Shown here: in pieces, positions 55,709 to 64,000 of the stretch
Layout of the letters: each line of letters opens with the position of its first letter
Numbering within the stretch: position 1 is the first letter of the stretch
Assembly (NCBI GenBank): GCA_963785155.1
Contig: CAWAUB010000006.1
Location: 372,001-436,000 of the forward strand
DNA: 64,000 bases
Direction of reading: 5' to 3'
Source of the DNA: DASUSH01 sp963785155
GTDB taxonomy: Bacteria > Actinomycetota > Thermoleophilia > Solirubrobacterales > 70-9
Notes under the pieces: generated by a model
Told to the model about the DNA's origin: nothing
What the model saw: the letters and a program-made list of their open reading frames with translations, nothing else
Databases searched by the model: none
Translations under genes and position numbers: made by a program

Positions 55709-57919
55709 ATGCTCGGACCGCTCGACACGCGACTGCTGACGGCGCTCGGCGGCCGCACGGCACCGCTCGTTCGAGAAGAGCTTCGGCTTCGCACCGTCGG
55801 CGATCTGCTCGGCGCACTACCCGCGGCGCTACGCACGCCGCGGTGAGCTGACCGCGCTCGACGAGCTGCCCATCGACGAGAACGTCACGATCGTCGCCGA
55901 GGTCGCAGTCGATCCGTCGCGGCCGATGCGCAAGCGCCGCGGCTCGATCGTCGAGGTGCGCATCACCGACGGCAAGGGCATCCTGCACCCTCACGTTCTT
56001 CAACCAGGCGTGGCGCGCGAACGAACTGCAAGCCCGGCGTCCGCGGCATCTTCGCGGGCAAGGTCGGCCGACTACCGCAGTCGCTGCAGCTCGCGCACCC
56101 CGACTACGAGCTGTTCGACGCCGACGATCCTGCGAGCGCCGGCTCCGACGGCCGCCAAGGCCTGGGCAGAGCTGCCCGATCCCGATCTACCCCGCAACCG
56201 CCACGCGTCGCGAGCTGGCAGATCCAGAAGGCGATCGGCGCTCGTGCTGGACACGCTGCCGGCGCTCGAGACCCGGTGCCCGAGCCGTGCGCGAGCCCGC
56301 GGGCTGCTTGCCGTTCCGCGGGCGCTCGAGCTCATCCACCGCCCGCGCGACGGATTCCGACTGGCGGCGCGGCGCGGAAGGCGCTGCGCTTCCAGGAGGC
56401 GTTCGTGCTGCAGGCCGCGCTGCTGCAGCAGCGCGCGCGCCTTCGCGCGCAGCCGCGGCGACCGCGCGCGAGCCGGGCGCGATGCTCGAGCGGAGTTCGA
56501 CGCCGCGCTGCCGTTCGAGCTCACCGGCGACCAGGCGACGCGTCGGTGCCGAGATCGCGAGCGACCTCGCGGCCGGCATGCCGATGAACCGGCTCGTGCA
56601 GGGCGAGGTCGGCTCGGGCAAGACGCTCGTCGCGCTGCGGGCGATGCTCGCGGTCGCCGAGTCGGGCGGGCAGTCCGCGCTGCTCGCGCCGACCGAGGTG
56701 CTCGCCGCGCCAGCACCTGCGCTCGATCGTGCAGACGCTCGGTCCCGACCTCGCGGCGCGAGCTGCGGCCGACGCTGCTCACCGGGCAGCTGCCGGTCGC
56801 GGAGACGCGCAAGGCGACTGCTCGCCGCGGTGTCGGGCGGCGGCATCCATCGTCGTCGGCACCCACGCGCTGCTCGGCGAGAACGGTGCAGTTCTTCGAC
56901 CTCGGGCTCGTCGTCGTCGACGAGCAGCACCGCTTCGGCGTCGACCAGCGCGAGGCGCTGCGGCTCAAGGGCGCGCAGCCGCCGCACGTGCTCGTGCTGA
57001 CGGCGACGCCGATCCCGCGCACGGTCGCGATGACGGTGTTCGGCGACCTCGACATCTCGACGATCGCGCGAGCTGCCCGCCGGGCGGCAGCGCCGATCGC
57101 GTCGCACGTCGTGCCGCTCGCCGAGAAGCCCGGGTGGGTCGGCGCGGGTGTGGGAGCGTCTCGCCGAGGAGCTCGCGCAGGGGCGGCAGGCGTTCGTGGT
57201 GTGCCCGGCGATCGATCGCGCTGAGGCGGTCCTGAGGCCGAGGGCCGACCGCCGACCGAGCCGGCCGCTGACGCTCGAGCTCGGCGACCGCCGCCCGCCC
57301 GACCGCGAACGTGACCGAGACCCTCGCGTCGATGCTGCGCCGAACCCGCTGCTCGCGGGCAAGCGCATCGAGGCGCTGCACGGCCGCATGCCGAGCGACG
57401 AGAAGGACGCGCATCATGCGCGCGTTCGCCGCGCGGCGAGATCGACGTGCTCGTGGCGACGACCGTCATCGAGGTCGGCGTCGACGTGCCGAACGCGTCC
57501 ACGATGGTCATCCTCGACGCCGACCGGTTCGGGGTCGTCGCAGCTGCACCAGCTGCGCGGCCGGGTCGGGCGCGGTGGCGTCCCGGGTCTGTGCCTGTTC
57601 GTGACGGCGGCCGAGGCCGGCTACGCTCGCGCGCGAGAGAGTGGATGCCGTGGCCGCCACGCTCGACGGGTTCGAACTCGCCCAGGTGGACCTCGAGCTG
57701 CGGCAGCGAGGGCGACGTGCTCGGCGGCATCCAGTCGGGCGGCCGGTCGAGCTCAAGCTGCTGCGCGTCGTGAAGGACGGCGAGCTGATCGCCGAGGCAC
57801 GCGAGCTCGCCGCGGGCGTGCTCGACGCTGACCCGGGGCTCGCAGAGCATGCTGCCCTCGCTGACGCGATCGAACGACGACTGGATGCCACGGCCGAGGG
57901 CTACCTCGCAAAGAGCTGA
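55709..57919 (+). CDS. recG: ATP-dependent DNA helicase RecG, heavily frameshifted
   Basis: RecG unwinds branched DNA for replication restart. It can be pieced together from three frames: MLGPLDTRLLTALGG, then ELPIDENVTIVAEVAVDPSR (OB fold), RLVQGEVGSGKTLVALRAML (Walker A), VVDEQHRFGVDQREALRLKG (DEQH box), VLVLTATPIPRTVAMTVFGDLDIS, LHGRMPSDEKDA, TTVIEVGVDVPNASTMVILDADRFG and QLRGRVGRGG. At least ten one-base frame changes occur between 55820 and 57720. All helicase motifs exist in order, so the gene is genuine; the sequence is poor. Confidence 0.85.
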
Positions 57920-57991
57920 GTATTTCCGTCGCCGGGTGCTGGTGCAGGCCACCCACGTCGTTCCATTAGGTTGGTCCGAGGAGGCGGTGCA

Positions 57992-58897
57992 GTGGGACGA
58001 TTCAACACGCTTGGTGGCATGCTCCGGAACACCCTGATGCGAATGCGAAACGCCGAGACGCAGCAGCTTCTCCTGGGCAAACTGCTCGCCGGCCGATCTC
58101 GTGCCGTCGGCGCAATCGAGGACTTCTCGTCCGTCGAGTTCAGTGTCTTTTCGCAGTGGGGCGATGACGGTGTCATTCAGTGGCTCGTCGCGCACATCCC
58201 GTTTCGATCACGCACCTTCGTCGAGTTCGGCGTCGAGGACTACCGCGAGTCGACCACCCGTTTTCTGATGATGAACGACAACTGGTCGGGGCTCGTGATG
58301 GATGGGAGCGAGCGCAACGTGCGCCGCATCGTGGATTCCGAGTACTACTGGATGCACGACCTCACGGCCAACGCCGCGTTCATCGACGCAGGCAATATCG
58401 ACTCGCTCATATCGAATGCCGGATTCCGCGGCCCCCTCGGTATCCTGCACATCGACCTGGACGGTAACGACTTCTGGATCTGGAAGGCGATCTCCGCCGT
58501 CGATGCCGACGTGGTCATCGTCGAGTACAACAGTGTGTTCGGCGGCGATCGACCGATCAGCGTTCCCTACGACCCGACCTTCTTCCGCACTCGGGCGCAC
58601 TACAGCAACTTGTACTGGGGAGCGTCGCTGCCCGCCCTTGCCCACCTGGCGTCGGAGAAGGGCTACGCGCTGATCGGCTGCACGTCGGCGGGCAACAATG
58701 CGTATTTCGTGCGTCGCGGGCTGCTGAACGAGGTCGTGCGCGAGAAGTCCGTGGCCGATGCCTACGTCGAATCGAAGTCGCGCGAGTCGCGGGATCCGCG
58801 AGGGCGCCTGACGTACCTGAGAGGCGCGCAGCGTCTCGAGGCGATCGCTGGCCTGCCGGTGACCAATGTCGTGACGGGCGCGCAGGAATTGCTGTGA
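57992..58897 (+). CDS. FkbM-like protein of unknown function
   Basis: 301 aa in an intact frame from a GTG at 57992, preceded by a clear GAGGAGG Shine-Dalgarno (57979-57986). The segment FSQWGDDGVIQWLVAHIPFRSRTFVEFGVEDYRESTTRF and LHIDLDGNDFWIWKAI, with IVEYNSVFGGD, resembles Rossmann-type proteins associated with FkbM/methyltransferase and cell-surface polysaccharide loci. No signal peptide is evident. It may be a housekeeping-locus insertion. It contrasts with its neighbours in having no indels. Confidence 0.6.
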   Translation: MGRFNTLGGMLRNTLMRMRNAETQQLLLGKLLAGRSRAVGAIEDFSSVEFSVFSQWGDDGVIQWLVAHIPFRSRTFVEFGVEDYRESTTRFLMMNDNWSGLVMDGSERNVRRIVDSEYYWMHDLTANAAFIDAGNIDSLISNAGFRGPLGILHIDLDGNDFWIWKAISAVDADVVIVEYNSVFGGDRPISVPYDPTFFRTRAHYSNLYWGASLPALAHLASEKGYALIGCTSAGNNAYFVRRGLLNEVVREKSVADAYVESKSRESRDPRGRLTYLRGAQRLEAIAGLPVTNVVTGAQELL

Positions 58898-58954
58898 GCG
58901 CCGCGCGACTCGCGGTGTAACGGCCCGGTAACGTGCGCCCGCTAGGGTGAACGC

Positions 58955-59446
58955 ATGAGCAGGATCGCCGTCGTTCCTGGGTCGTTCGACCCGATCACCC
59001 TCGGCCACCTCGATGTGATCGGGCGGGCTGCGGGCATCTTCGACGAGCTGCACGTGCTCGTGGTGCACAACCCGGGCAAGACGGCGCTGCTGCCGATCGC
59101 GCAGCGCGTGACGCTCATCGAGCAGGCCGTGCGCGAGGCGGCCCTGCCCGGCAACATCCTCGTCACGAGCTGGAGCGTCGGGCTCCTGGTGGACTACTGC
59201 ACCGACGTCGGCGCCTCGGTGCTCGTCAAGGGCATCCGCTCGCAGATCGATGTCGCCTACGAGACGCCGATGGCGATCGTGAACCGCGACCTCGCCGGAG
59301 TCGAGACGGTGTTCCTGCTGCCGAACCCGGCGCACGCGCACGTTTCGAGCTCGCTCGTGCGGCAGGTCGCCTCTCTCGGCGGGGATGTCTCGCCCTACGT
59401 GCCGGCCGCGGTGGCGAACTACCTGCGCACGCCGCGCAGCGAGTAG
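58955..59446 (+). CDS. coaD: Pantetheine-phosphate adenylyltransferase
   Basis: 163-aa CoaD, fourth step in CoA synthesis (4'-phosphopantetheine plus ATP to dephospho-CoA). The motif VVPGSFDPITLGHLDVIGRA carries the T/H-x-G-H nucleotide site. LVKGIRSQIDVAYETPMAIVNRDLAG and VSSSLVRQVASLGGDVSPYVP are conserved. Full length, intact frame. Follows recG in the usual Microbacteriaceae order. Confidence 0.93.
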   Translation: MSRIAVVPGSFDPITLGHLDVIGRAAGIFDELHVLVVHNPGKTALLPIAQRVTLIEQAVREAALPGNILVTSWSVGLLVDYCTDVGASVLVKGIRSQIDVAYETPMAIVNRDLAGVETVFLLPNPAHAHVSSSLVRQVASLGGDVSPYVPAAVANYLRTPRSE

Positions 59447-59479
59447 GGCAGCCGACCTCGGGCGGCGTAGCCTGAACGC

Positions 59480-59842
59480 GTGATCACCCGACGCGAGGTC
59501 GCGCTGCGGCTCGACATCCCGCTTGAGATGGCTCGTCGGCACGGACTGCCGTCGCGTATGTCCGAGGCCGAGTTCGCCGACCTCGACACCGACCCGCCCG
59601 TGTGGCTGCGGCAGTCCCGGGAGAATCGCACGGGCAAGCGCCCGGTGTGGGTCGAGCTGCACTGCGACGTGTGCGGGTTCGCGGAGGTCGCTCGCCCGAA
59701 GAAGTGGTGGCCGGACTACGCGTACCTGAGCTGTGACCACCACGGTGCCGACGAGCTGCCCGAACCCGCGCCCGGACTGAGCCGCACCGAGGTGGACGGC
59801 ATCGGCAGCCGGTTCATCGCGATCGTCGACGCCCGCCCCTGA
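59480..59842 (+). CDS. Small conserved actinobacterial protein with a Cys/His cluster
   Basis: 120 aa, not assigned to a named family. N-terminal MITRREVALRLDIPLEMARRHGLPSRMSEAEFADLD looks like a short helical/HTH segment. In the middle, LHCDVCGFAEVARPKKWWPDYAYLSCDHH places C-x-x-C with C-x-H-H, a probable zinc knuckle. No membrane helix or signal peptide. It lies between coaD and fgd in the same orientation. Confidence 0.65.
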   Translation: MITRREVALRLDIPLEMARRHGLPSRMSEAEFADLDTDPPVWLRQSRENRTGKRPVWVELHCDVCGFAEVARPKKWWPDYAYLSCDHHGADELPEPAPGLSRTEVDGIGSRFIAIVDARP

Positions 59843-59866
59843 CCTCCCACGGGGGAGAATGGGGGC

Positions 59867-60921
59867 ATGACACACGCTCCTGAAAAGCTCCGTCTGGGAT
59901 ACAAGGCCTCCGCAGAGCAGTTCGACCCGCGCGAGCTGGTCGAGATCGCGGTCGCGGCCGAGGCCCACGGCATGGAGTCCGTCGCGGTGAGCGACCACTT
60001 CCAGCCGTGGCGGCACGAGGGTGGGCATGCCCCGTTCTCGCTCAGCCTGGATGGCGGCGGTCGGGGAGCGCACGTCGATCCATCGTCATCGGCACGAGCG
60101 TCATGACGCCGACGTTCCGCTACAACCCGGCGGTGCTCGCGCAGGCGTTCGCGACGATGGGCGTGCTCTACCCCGGCCGCATCTTCCTCGGCGTCGGCAC
60201 CGGCGAGGCGCTCAACGAGATCGCGACGGGATGGGCCGGCGCGGGCAAGCAGGCGACTGGCCGGAGTTCAAGGAGCGGTTCGCGCGGCTGCGCGAATCCG
60301 TCGAGCTGATGCGCGAGCTCTGGACGGGCGACCGCGTCAACTATCGCGGCGAGTACTACTAGACCAACGACGCGTCGATCTACGACCGGCCGGAGCATCG
60401 CCATCCCGGTCTACATCGCCGCGGGCGGGCCGATGGTGGCGCGCTACGCCGGCCGCGCGGGTGACGGGTTCATCTGCACGTCGGGCAAGGGGATGTCGCT
60501 CTACACCGACGAGCTCATCCCGGCGGTCAAGGAGGGTGCGGAGAAGGCCGAGCGCTCGTTCGACGCGATCGACCGGATGATCGAGATCAAGCTCTCGTAC
60601 GACACGGATGCCGACCTCGCCCTCGAGAACACCCGGTTCTGGGCGCCGCTCGCGCTCAGCAAGGAGCAGAAGCACGACATCACCGACCCGATCGAGATGG
60701 AACGGCCGCGGATGCCCTGCCGATCGAGCAGATCGCCTCGCGCTGGATCGTCGGGTCGGATCCCGACGCCGTCGTGGCGGATGTCGCGCAGTACGTGGAC
60801 GCGGGCTTCAACAACCTCGTGTTCCACGCGCCCGGCGCACGACCAGCGCCGCTTCCTCGAGCTCTTCGAGCGTGATCTCGCGCCGAGGCTGCGCGCGCTG
60901 CCGATCCCGCCGGTCGAGTAG
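59867..60921 (+). CDS. fgd: F420-dependent glucose-6-phosphate dehydrogenase-like, broken frame
   Basis: Luciferase-like F420 enzyme, about 335 aa if repaired. Start LRLGYKASAEQFDPRELVEIAVAAEAHGMESVAVSDHFQPW, then GERTS, IVIGTSVMTPTFRYNPAVLAQAFATMG and GRIFLGVGTGEALNEIATGW, typical of Fgd. After a frame change near 60250, RLRESVELMRELWTGDRVNYRGEYY meets a TAG at 60361 where a Gln codon is expected. The frame then changes several times: IPVYIAAGGPMVARYAGRAGDGFIC, IASRWIVGSDPDAVV and RRFLELFERDLAPRLRALP are recognisable in order. A lone base change explains the TAG. Confidence 0.82.
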
Positions 60922-60964
60922 CGCCGCGCGTCGCGCGACGCGTATCGAGACCACCCCGCAGACG

Positions 60965-61022
60965 CCGAAACGGCGCAAGTGGGTCCCATCTTGCGGAGTC
61001 AAACCCACTTGCGCCGTTTCGG
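60965..61022. repeat. Perfect 20-bp inverted repeat, intergenic hairpin
   Basis: Left arm CCGAAACGGCGCAAGTGGGT (60965-60984) and right arm (61003-61022) are exact reverse complements, separated by 18 bases. Symmetry of this length suggests a bidirectional terminator or an intergenic repeat element. It lies 44 bp after the fgd stop; no T tract follows. The remainder of the 60922-61181 gap shows nothing else I can identify. Confidence 0.75.
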
Positions 61023-61181
61023 TTGGTCAGTGACGCACCGGCGGACCGTGCGCGGCATTCGCCGCTCCCGGAGCGTGTGCGGCATTCGCCGCTGCGCCGG
61101 CGGGCCCCTGGTGACCGCCGCCAAGGCGGACCTCGGCGACGGCCCCGGTGGGTGCGTCGGTGATGTTCATGCTGCGCGCGT

Positions 61182-61457
61182 TCATCGGAACAGGAGCAGC
61201 AGTCGGGCGTTCCGCTCATCCTCGCGGAGGCGGTGCTCACGAGCGATCGCCTGCTCGATGCGGTTGGCGCGACGCTCGCGCGACTCGAGAGTCTGCGGGC
61301 GACGACCCCACGTGATGAGCGCGAGGCCCACGTGGAGCGCCAGTCGATCGAACAGCTTCACCCGGCGAACCGGGAGCGAGCCCTCGAGCTGGTTGTGCTG
61401 GTCGTACTGGTTGAGTTGGTTGCTGTGACTCGAACGAGTCTGCAGTTGTGTGTTCAC
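61182..61457 (-). CDS. Small Arg-rich protein of unknown function
   Basis: 91 aa from GTG 61457, which has an AGAAGGA Shine-Dalgarno about six bases upstream. The sequence VKLFDRLALHVGLALITWGRRP (amphipathic/hydrophobic helix) followed by Arg/Glu-rich REHRLREDERNARLLL looks like a short peripheral membrane protein; similar small proteins are widespread in Actinobacteria. The N-terminal Gln/Asn/Ser-rich segment (QTRSSHSNQLNQYDQHNQ) is low-complexity. Frame intact. Confidence 0.55.
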   Translation of the reverse strand: MNTQLQTRSSHSNQLNQYDQHNQLEGSLPVRRVKLFDRLALHVGLALITWGRRPQTLESRERRANRIEQAIAREHRLREDERNARLLLLFR

Positions 61458-61970
61458 GGTGATGATTCCTTCTGGGTTGCTGGACACCGTTCGGGGTTGC
61501 CGAAGGGAGCCCTGGCGAGGCCCGAGTCCGGTTGGACTCGCGGCGGGGGAGTCGGGCCAGCGGGTTGCCGGCCGTCGCGAGTTCTGAAAGAGAGGGCGGT
61601 TCGATCCGTGGATGCGCGGGCGTGCCTCAACGAGGCATGATCCGCGCTGGATCGGAGGGCTTCGTCAGCGCCACCACCGTCTGACCGGTGGGCGCTAGCT
61701 CCAAGAAGGAGAAGCCGCTATGCGATCAGGCCGATGACGACGCCGACGAAGCCGGCTCGTGCGAGAGGATTCCTGTCGGAATCATTCCGGTGTTCTTCGT
61801 GATCATTGGTCGGCTCCTTTCGTCAGCTCGTGGTCTGTGCGGAACTGAAGTCCGCTTGGGTGACCCAACCTAGCTGGGAATTCGCCGTGACCGCAAATGT
61901 TGCGCGGGGATCGTTATCTGCTGTTTACCTAACGGAGGTGGGAAGGGTCGCAGCACGGGACAATGGACCC
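61458..61970. other. 513-bp region without a confident large gene
   Basis: This stretch separates the small Arg-rich gene from the second F420 enzyme. It holds a possible tiny membrane peptide (61718-61806, minus) with a good Shine-Dalgarno, described separately. The remainder is Gly/Pro-type GC-rich sequence without consistent coding signal. There is a purine-rich CTAACGGAGGTG at 61929-61940, a possible ribosome binding region for the next gene. Confidence 0.4.
61718..61806 (-). CDS. Possible small membrane peptide, frame broken
   Basis: Minus-strand ATG at 61806 preceded by AAAGGAG at seven bases, a strong ribosome site. Reading starts MITKNTGMIPTGILSH; one frame change near 61760 would continue RAGFVGVVIGLIA and a stop at 61718. 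The restored peptide of about 29 residues has one hydrophobic helix. The strong Shine-Dalgarno is the reason to list it; the frame change weakens it. Confidence 0.3.
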
Positions 61971-62988
61971 GTGCTCGCGGCATCCACCCCACACATCGGC
62001 TATGCCGCGATGCTCGAACGGTTCCCGCCCGCGGAGGCGGTGGAGCTGGCGGCGCTCGCGGAGGCGCCGGCTTCTCCGGCGTGATGGCCGCGGACCACTT
62101 CCAGCCCTGGACGCCCGCAGCAGGGGCAGGCGGGCTTCGTGTGGAACGTGCTCGCGCGCGGTCGGGCAGAGCACACGACCGGCGACCTCGGGCACGGGGG
62201 TGACGGCGCCGACGTTCCGGTGGCACCCCGCGGTCGTGGCGCAGGCGTCAGCGACGCTCGCGGCGATGAACCCGGGCCGGCACTGGCTGGGTGTCGGCAG
62301 CGGGCGAGGCGCTCAACGAGCACGTCGTCGGCGGTACTGGCCGGAGGCGGCCGAGCGGATCAACCGCATGTTCGAGGCGGTCGAGATCATCAGAAGCTGT
62401 TCGCCGCGTCGCTGGCCGGGCGCGACGTGCGGCACGACGGGCACGTACTTCAAGCTCGAGTCGACACGGCTGTGGACGATGCCCGAGGTGCGCGCCCGAG
62501 ATCCTGGTCGCGACGGCGGGCCCGGTCACCGCCCGCCGCGCGGGGCGGGCGGCGGACGGGATGATCACGAGGCCGCGCCGCTCGACAAGGATGGCGTCGC
62601 TGCTGCACCGGTTCGCCGACGGCGCCCGCGAGTCGGGCCGCGACGCGGGGCGATGCCGAAGGTGCTGCAGCCTCCACCTCTCCTGGGCGCCGACGCACGA
62701 CGAGGCTCGCTGCCGCCAACGCCCTGACCGAGTGGCCGGTGGGCGGCATGCGGTTCCCGCGGTCCGACATCCGCTCGCCGCTCGAGTTCGCGCAGCTCGC
62801 GCGGATCGTGCGCCGGAGGACTTCGAGGGGCGGATGCTGATCCGCGCCGACCCGGACGAGCACCGGGCGTCGATCCAGCGGTACGTGGACCTGGGTTCGA
62901 CCGCATCTACCTGCACAACGTGGGCCGCAACCAGCGCGAGTGGATCGAGATGTTCGGGCGAGACGTGCTGCCCAAGCTGCGCCGCTAG
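61971..62988 (+). CDS. F420-dependent oxidoreductase (LLM class), heavily frameshifted
   Basis: Second luciferase-like flavin/F420 enzyme. From GTG 61971: TPHIGYAAMLERFPPAEAVELAALAEA, then VMAADHFQPWTP, TGVTAPTFRWHPAVVAQASATLAAMNPGRHWLGVGSGEAL and YWPEAAERINRMFEAVEII. Later pieces are ILVATAGPVTARRAGRAADGMITRP, RFADGARESGRDAG, EWPVGGMRFPRSDIRSPLEFAQLARIV and YVDLGFDRIYLHNVGRNQREWIEMFGRDVLPKL. There are at least eight one-base frame changes. All conserved blocks are present in order, so this is a real gene in poor sequence; it lies close to fgd and cofE. Confidence 0.8.
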
Positions 62989-63674
62989 TCCTCGGCGGCG
63001 GTGAGCTCGATCGCGTCGAGCCACTCCCGCCAGAACGCCTTCCAGTGCTCGCCCGACTCGAGCGAGTCGAGTTTCTCGTGCGTCACCGTGAGGCGCAGGC
63101 GCTCGCCCGGAGCCGGATCGGTGCTGAACATCACGACACCGATTCGCTCACCGTCGCGCGCGAAGTCGAAGCGCAGCGACTTCGAGGCGGGCTTGGAGCG
63201 GAGTGCGAGGTCGAATCCGGGCACGAGGTCGGCTCGGCTCGCGTCATCCAGCAGCATGGTGCGGAGGTCGTCGAGCGGCAGCGCGACGATGCGAGACCGG
63301 CTGACGCTGAACGTGCCGTCCGCCATCTGGCCGGGCAGCCGCAGGCCCACGATGCGCTCGTAGCCGACGGTCACGTTCTGCGCCCACCAGCCGGGGATGC
63401 CGTGCTGCTCCCGCACGAACGTCGCGATCGCGGTGTGCCCGGCCTCGCGACCCGGACCGGCGTCGATCAGGTCGACCCAGTCATCCCACGCCCGCCCCGT
63501 GTTGGCGAGGATCACCGCGTCCGGCGACTCGGGCTGCGACACCCACACCCTGCGGCGGATGGGGTCGGATGGCTCTGCGTGCGCGATCAGGGCGCGCCGC
63601 GCCGCACCGTAACGCTCGCCGGTCTTGGTCATCCGCTCGCGGATGCGGCGCTTGAAGGTCTCCTGCTTGGTCAT
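62985..63674 (-). CDS. SRPBCC-like protein of unknown function
   Basis: 229 aa, intact. The N-terminal half (about 1-60) has the Arg/Lys-rich FKRRIRERMTKTGERYGAARRAL and a short middle; FVREQHGIPGWWAQNVTVGYERIVGLR begins a beta-rich section, and the C-terminus (SKSLRFDFARDGERIGVVMFSTDPAPGERLRLTVTHEKL, then EHWKAFWREWLDAI) resembles the START/AHSA1-type fold. Its C-terminus overlaps the F420 enzyme's stop by four bases, convergent. I would not assign a substrate. Confidence 0.55.
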   Translation of the reverse strand: MTKQETFKRRIRERMTKTGERYGAARRALIAHAEPSDPIRRRVWVSQPESPDAVILANTGRAWDDWVDLIDAGPGREAGHTAIATFVREQHGIPGWWAQNVTVGYERIVGLRLPGQMADGTFSVSRSRIVALPLDDLRTMLLDDASRADLVPGFDLALRSKPASKSLRFDFARDGERIGVVMFSTDPAPGERLRLTVTHEKLDSLESGEHWKAFWREWLDAIELTAAED

Positions 63675-63910
63675 CGGAACTCCCGTGCTCGTCGACTCGG
63701 CGTCGTCGGCCCGCGCCCGGCGACCCGTGTCTGAACACGTTCGATCGGATGTTCCGCGTCGAGCACTCGAGGTCCCCTCTGCCTCCTGCCGCCGGAAGCG
63801 GCTCCCGGTAGCGCGAGCACCGGTGTGGAGGTCTGGCGGAACGCGCCGCCATCGAGTGCGACGGTACTCCCGCGGGCGGGAGGGGTCAACAGGATCCCTA
63901 GACTTGGACG

Positions 63911-64000
63911 GTGGATCTCACCGTGCTGGGCGTCGCGGGCATCCCCGAGATCGTGGCCGGTGACGACCTCGCGACGATCATCGGCGATGCGATCGCTTCG
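63911..64000 (+). CDS. CofE/FbiB-type coenzyme F420 gamma-glutamyl ligase, first 30 residues (cut by window edge)
   Basis: Starts with GTG at 63911. The translation is VDLTVLGVAGIPEIVAGDDL and then ATIIGDAIAS. GxxGIPEIxxGDDLA is the conserved N-terminus of F420-0:L-glutamate ligase, which adds glutamates to the coenzyme. Only the beginning lies inside the window, so identification rests on the first 30 residues. Presence next to two F420-dependent oxidoreductases supports it. Confidence 0.75.
   Translation, partial: MDLTVLGVAGIPEIVAGDDLATIIGDAIAS

Noticed and set aside
56072..58195. 707-codon minus-strand frame over recG
   Set aside because: Arises because recG is high-GC and frame-damaged; the antisense product is Arg/Ser-rich without motifs.
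45130..64000. Horizontal transfer of a housekeeping block as the cause of the left/right difference
   Set aside because: Both flanking genes are cut in mid-coding sequence, no integrase or repeat lies at the joint, and housekeeping genes such as murA and coaD would be redundant; misassembly is simpler. It is not strictly excluded.

Overview
The window is a high-GC actinobacterial sequence that looks like two unrelated pieces joined at about 45.13-45.17 kb. The left 45.1 kb resembles a Thermoleophilia/Solirubrobacterales-type actinobacterium: a dcw cluster with mraZ-rsmH-ftsL-ftsI, Tad pilus genes, many secreted repeat proteins and Tat-exported ferritin-like proteins. The right 18.9 kb has the gene order of a Microbacteriaceae housekeeping locus (leuC-leuD-murA-plsC-gpsA-ddl, DUF3515-thiL, rsmD, recG, coaD). 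Taxonomic labels are inferred from gene content and order; no database search was possible. At the joint, a ferritin-like gene loses its 5' end and a leuC loses about two thirds of its coding sequence. Most right-hand housekeeping genes also carry one-base indels or an in-frame stop, so a misassembly with error-rich sequence is the likeliest explanation.
Left part in order: cell division cluster on the minus strand (1-2878); a frameshifted membrane protein; a peroxiredoxin; Tad/Flp pilus genes tadC, tadB and cpaF (4747-7570); a macrodomain protein and an amine oxidase; a second pilus-associated block (DUF192, response regulator, histidine kinase, CpaB; 10758-13188); a Rho-like factor with an altered P-loop; glpD, a nitroreductase and an acetyltransferase.
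From 24.75 down to 18.28 kb lies the most interesting unit. A cobalamin riboswitch heads a minus-strand operon of two exported DUF4430-like proteins, EcfT, two EcfA ATPases, and an ECF S component fused to prenyltransferase/squalene-cyclase-like repeats. Eukaryotic transcobalamin and intrinsic factor combine an alpha6/alpha6 barrel with a DUF4430-type beta domain. Here both modules occur in one B12-controlled operon but on different polypeptides attached to an ECF importer, suggesting a split transcobalamin-like uptake machine.
Next come a cNMP-binding protein, a sensor kinase/receiver/GGDEF-EAL signalling operon (25501-29751), a beta-propeller/sedolisin fusion protease, a phosphotriesterase-family hydrolase, an arsenic locus (arsR-arsM plus an R2-like diiron protein on the minus strand; arsC and an aquaglyceroporin on the plus strand), secreted repeat and collagen-like proteins, and an FG-GAP gene flanked by two 151-bp direct repeats containing a tRNA 3' end.
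Right part in order: truncated leuC, leuD, murA, a VapBC toxin-antitoxin pair, plsC, gpsA, ddl running without a stop into a cytochrome-b-like membrane protein, a DUF3515 lipoprotein, thiL, rsmD, corA, recG, an FkbM-like protein, coaD, two F420-dependent oxidoreductases and the start of a cofE/fbiB-type gene. The last three point to F420 metabolism in that organism.
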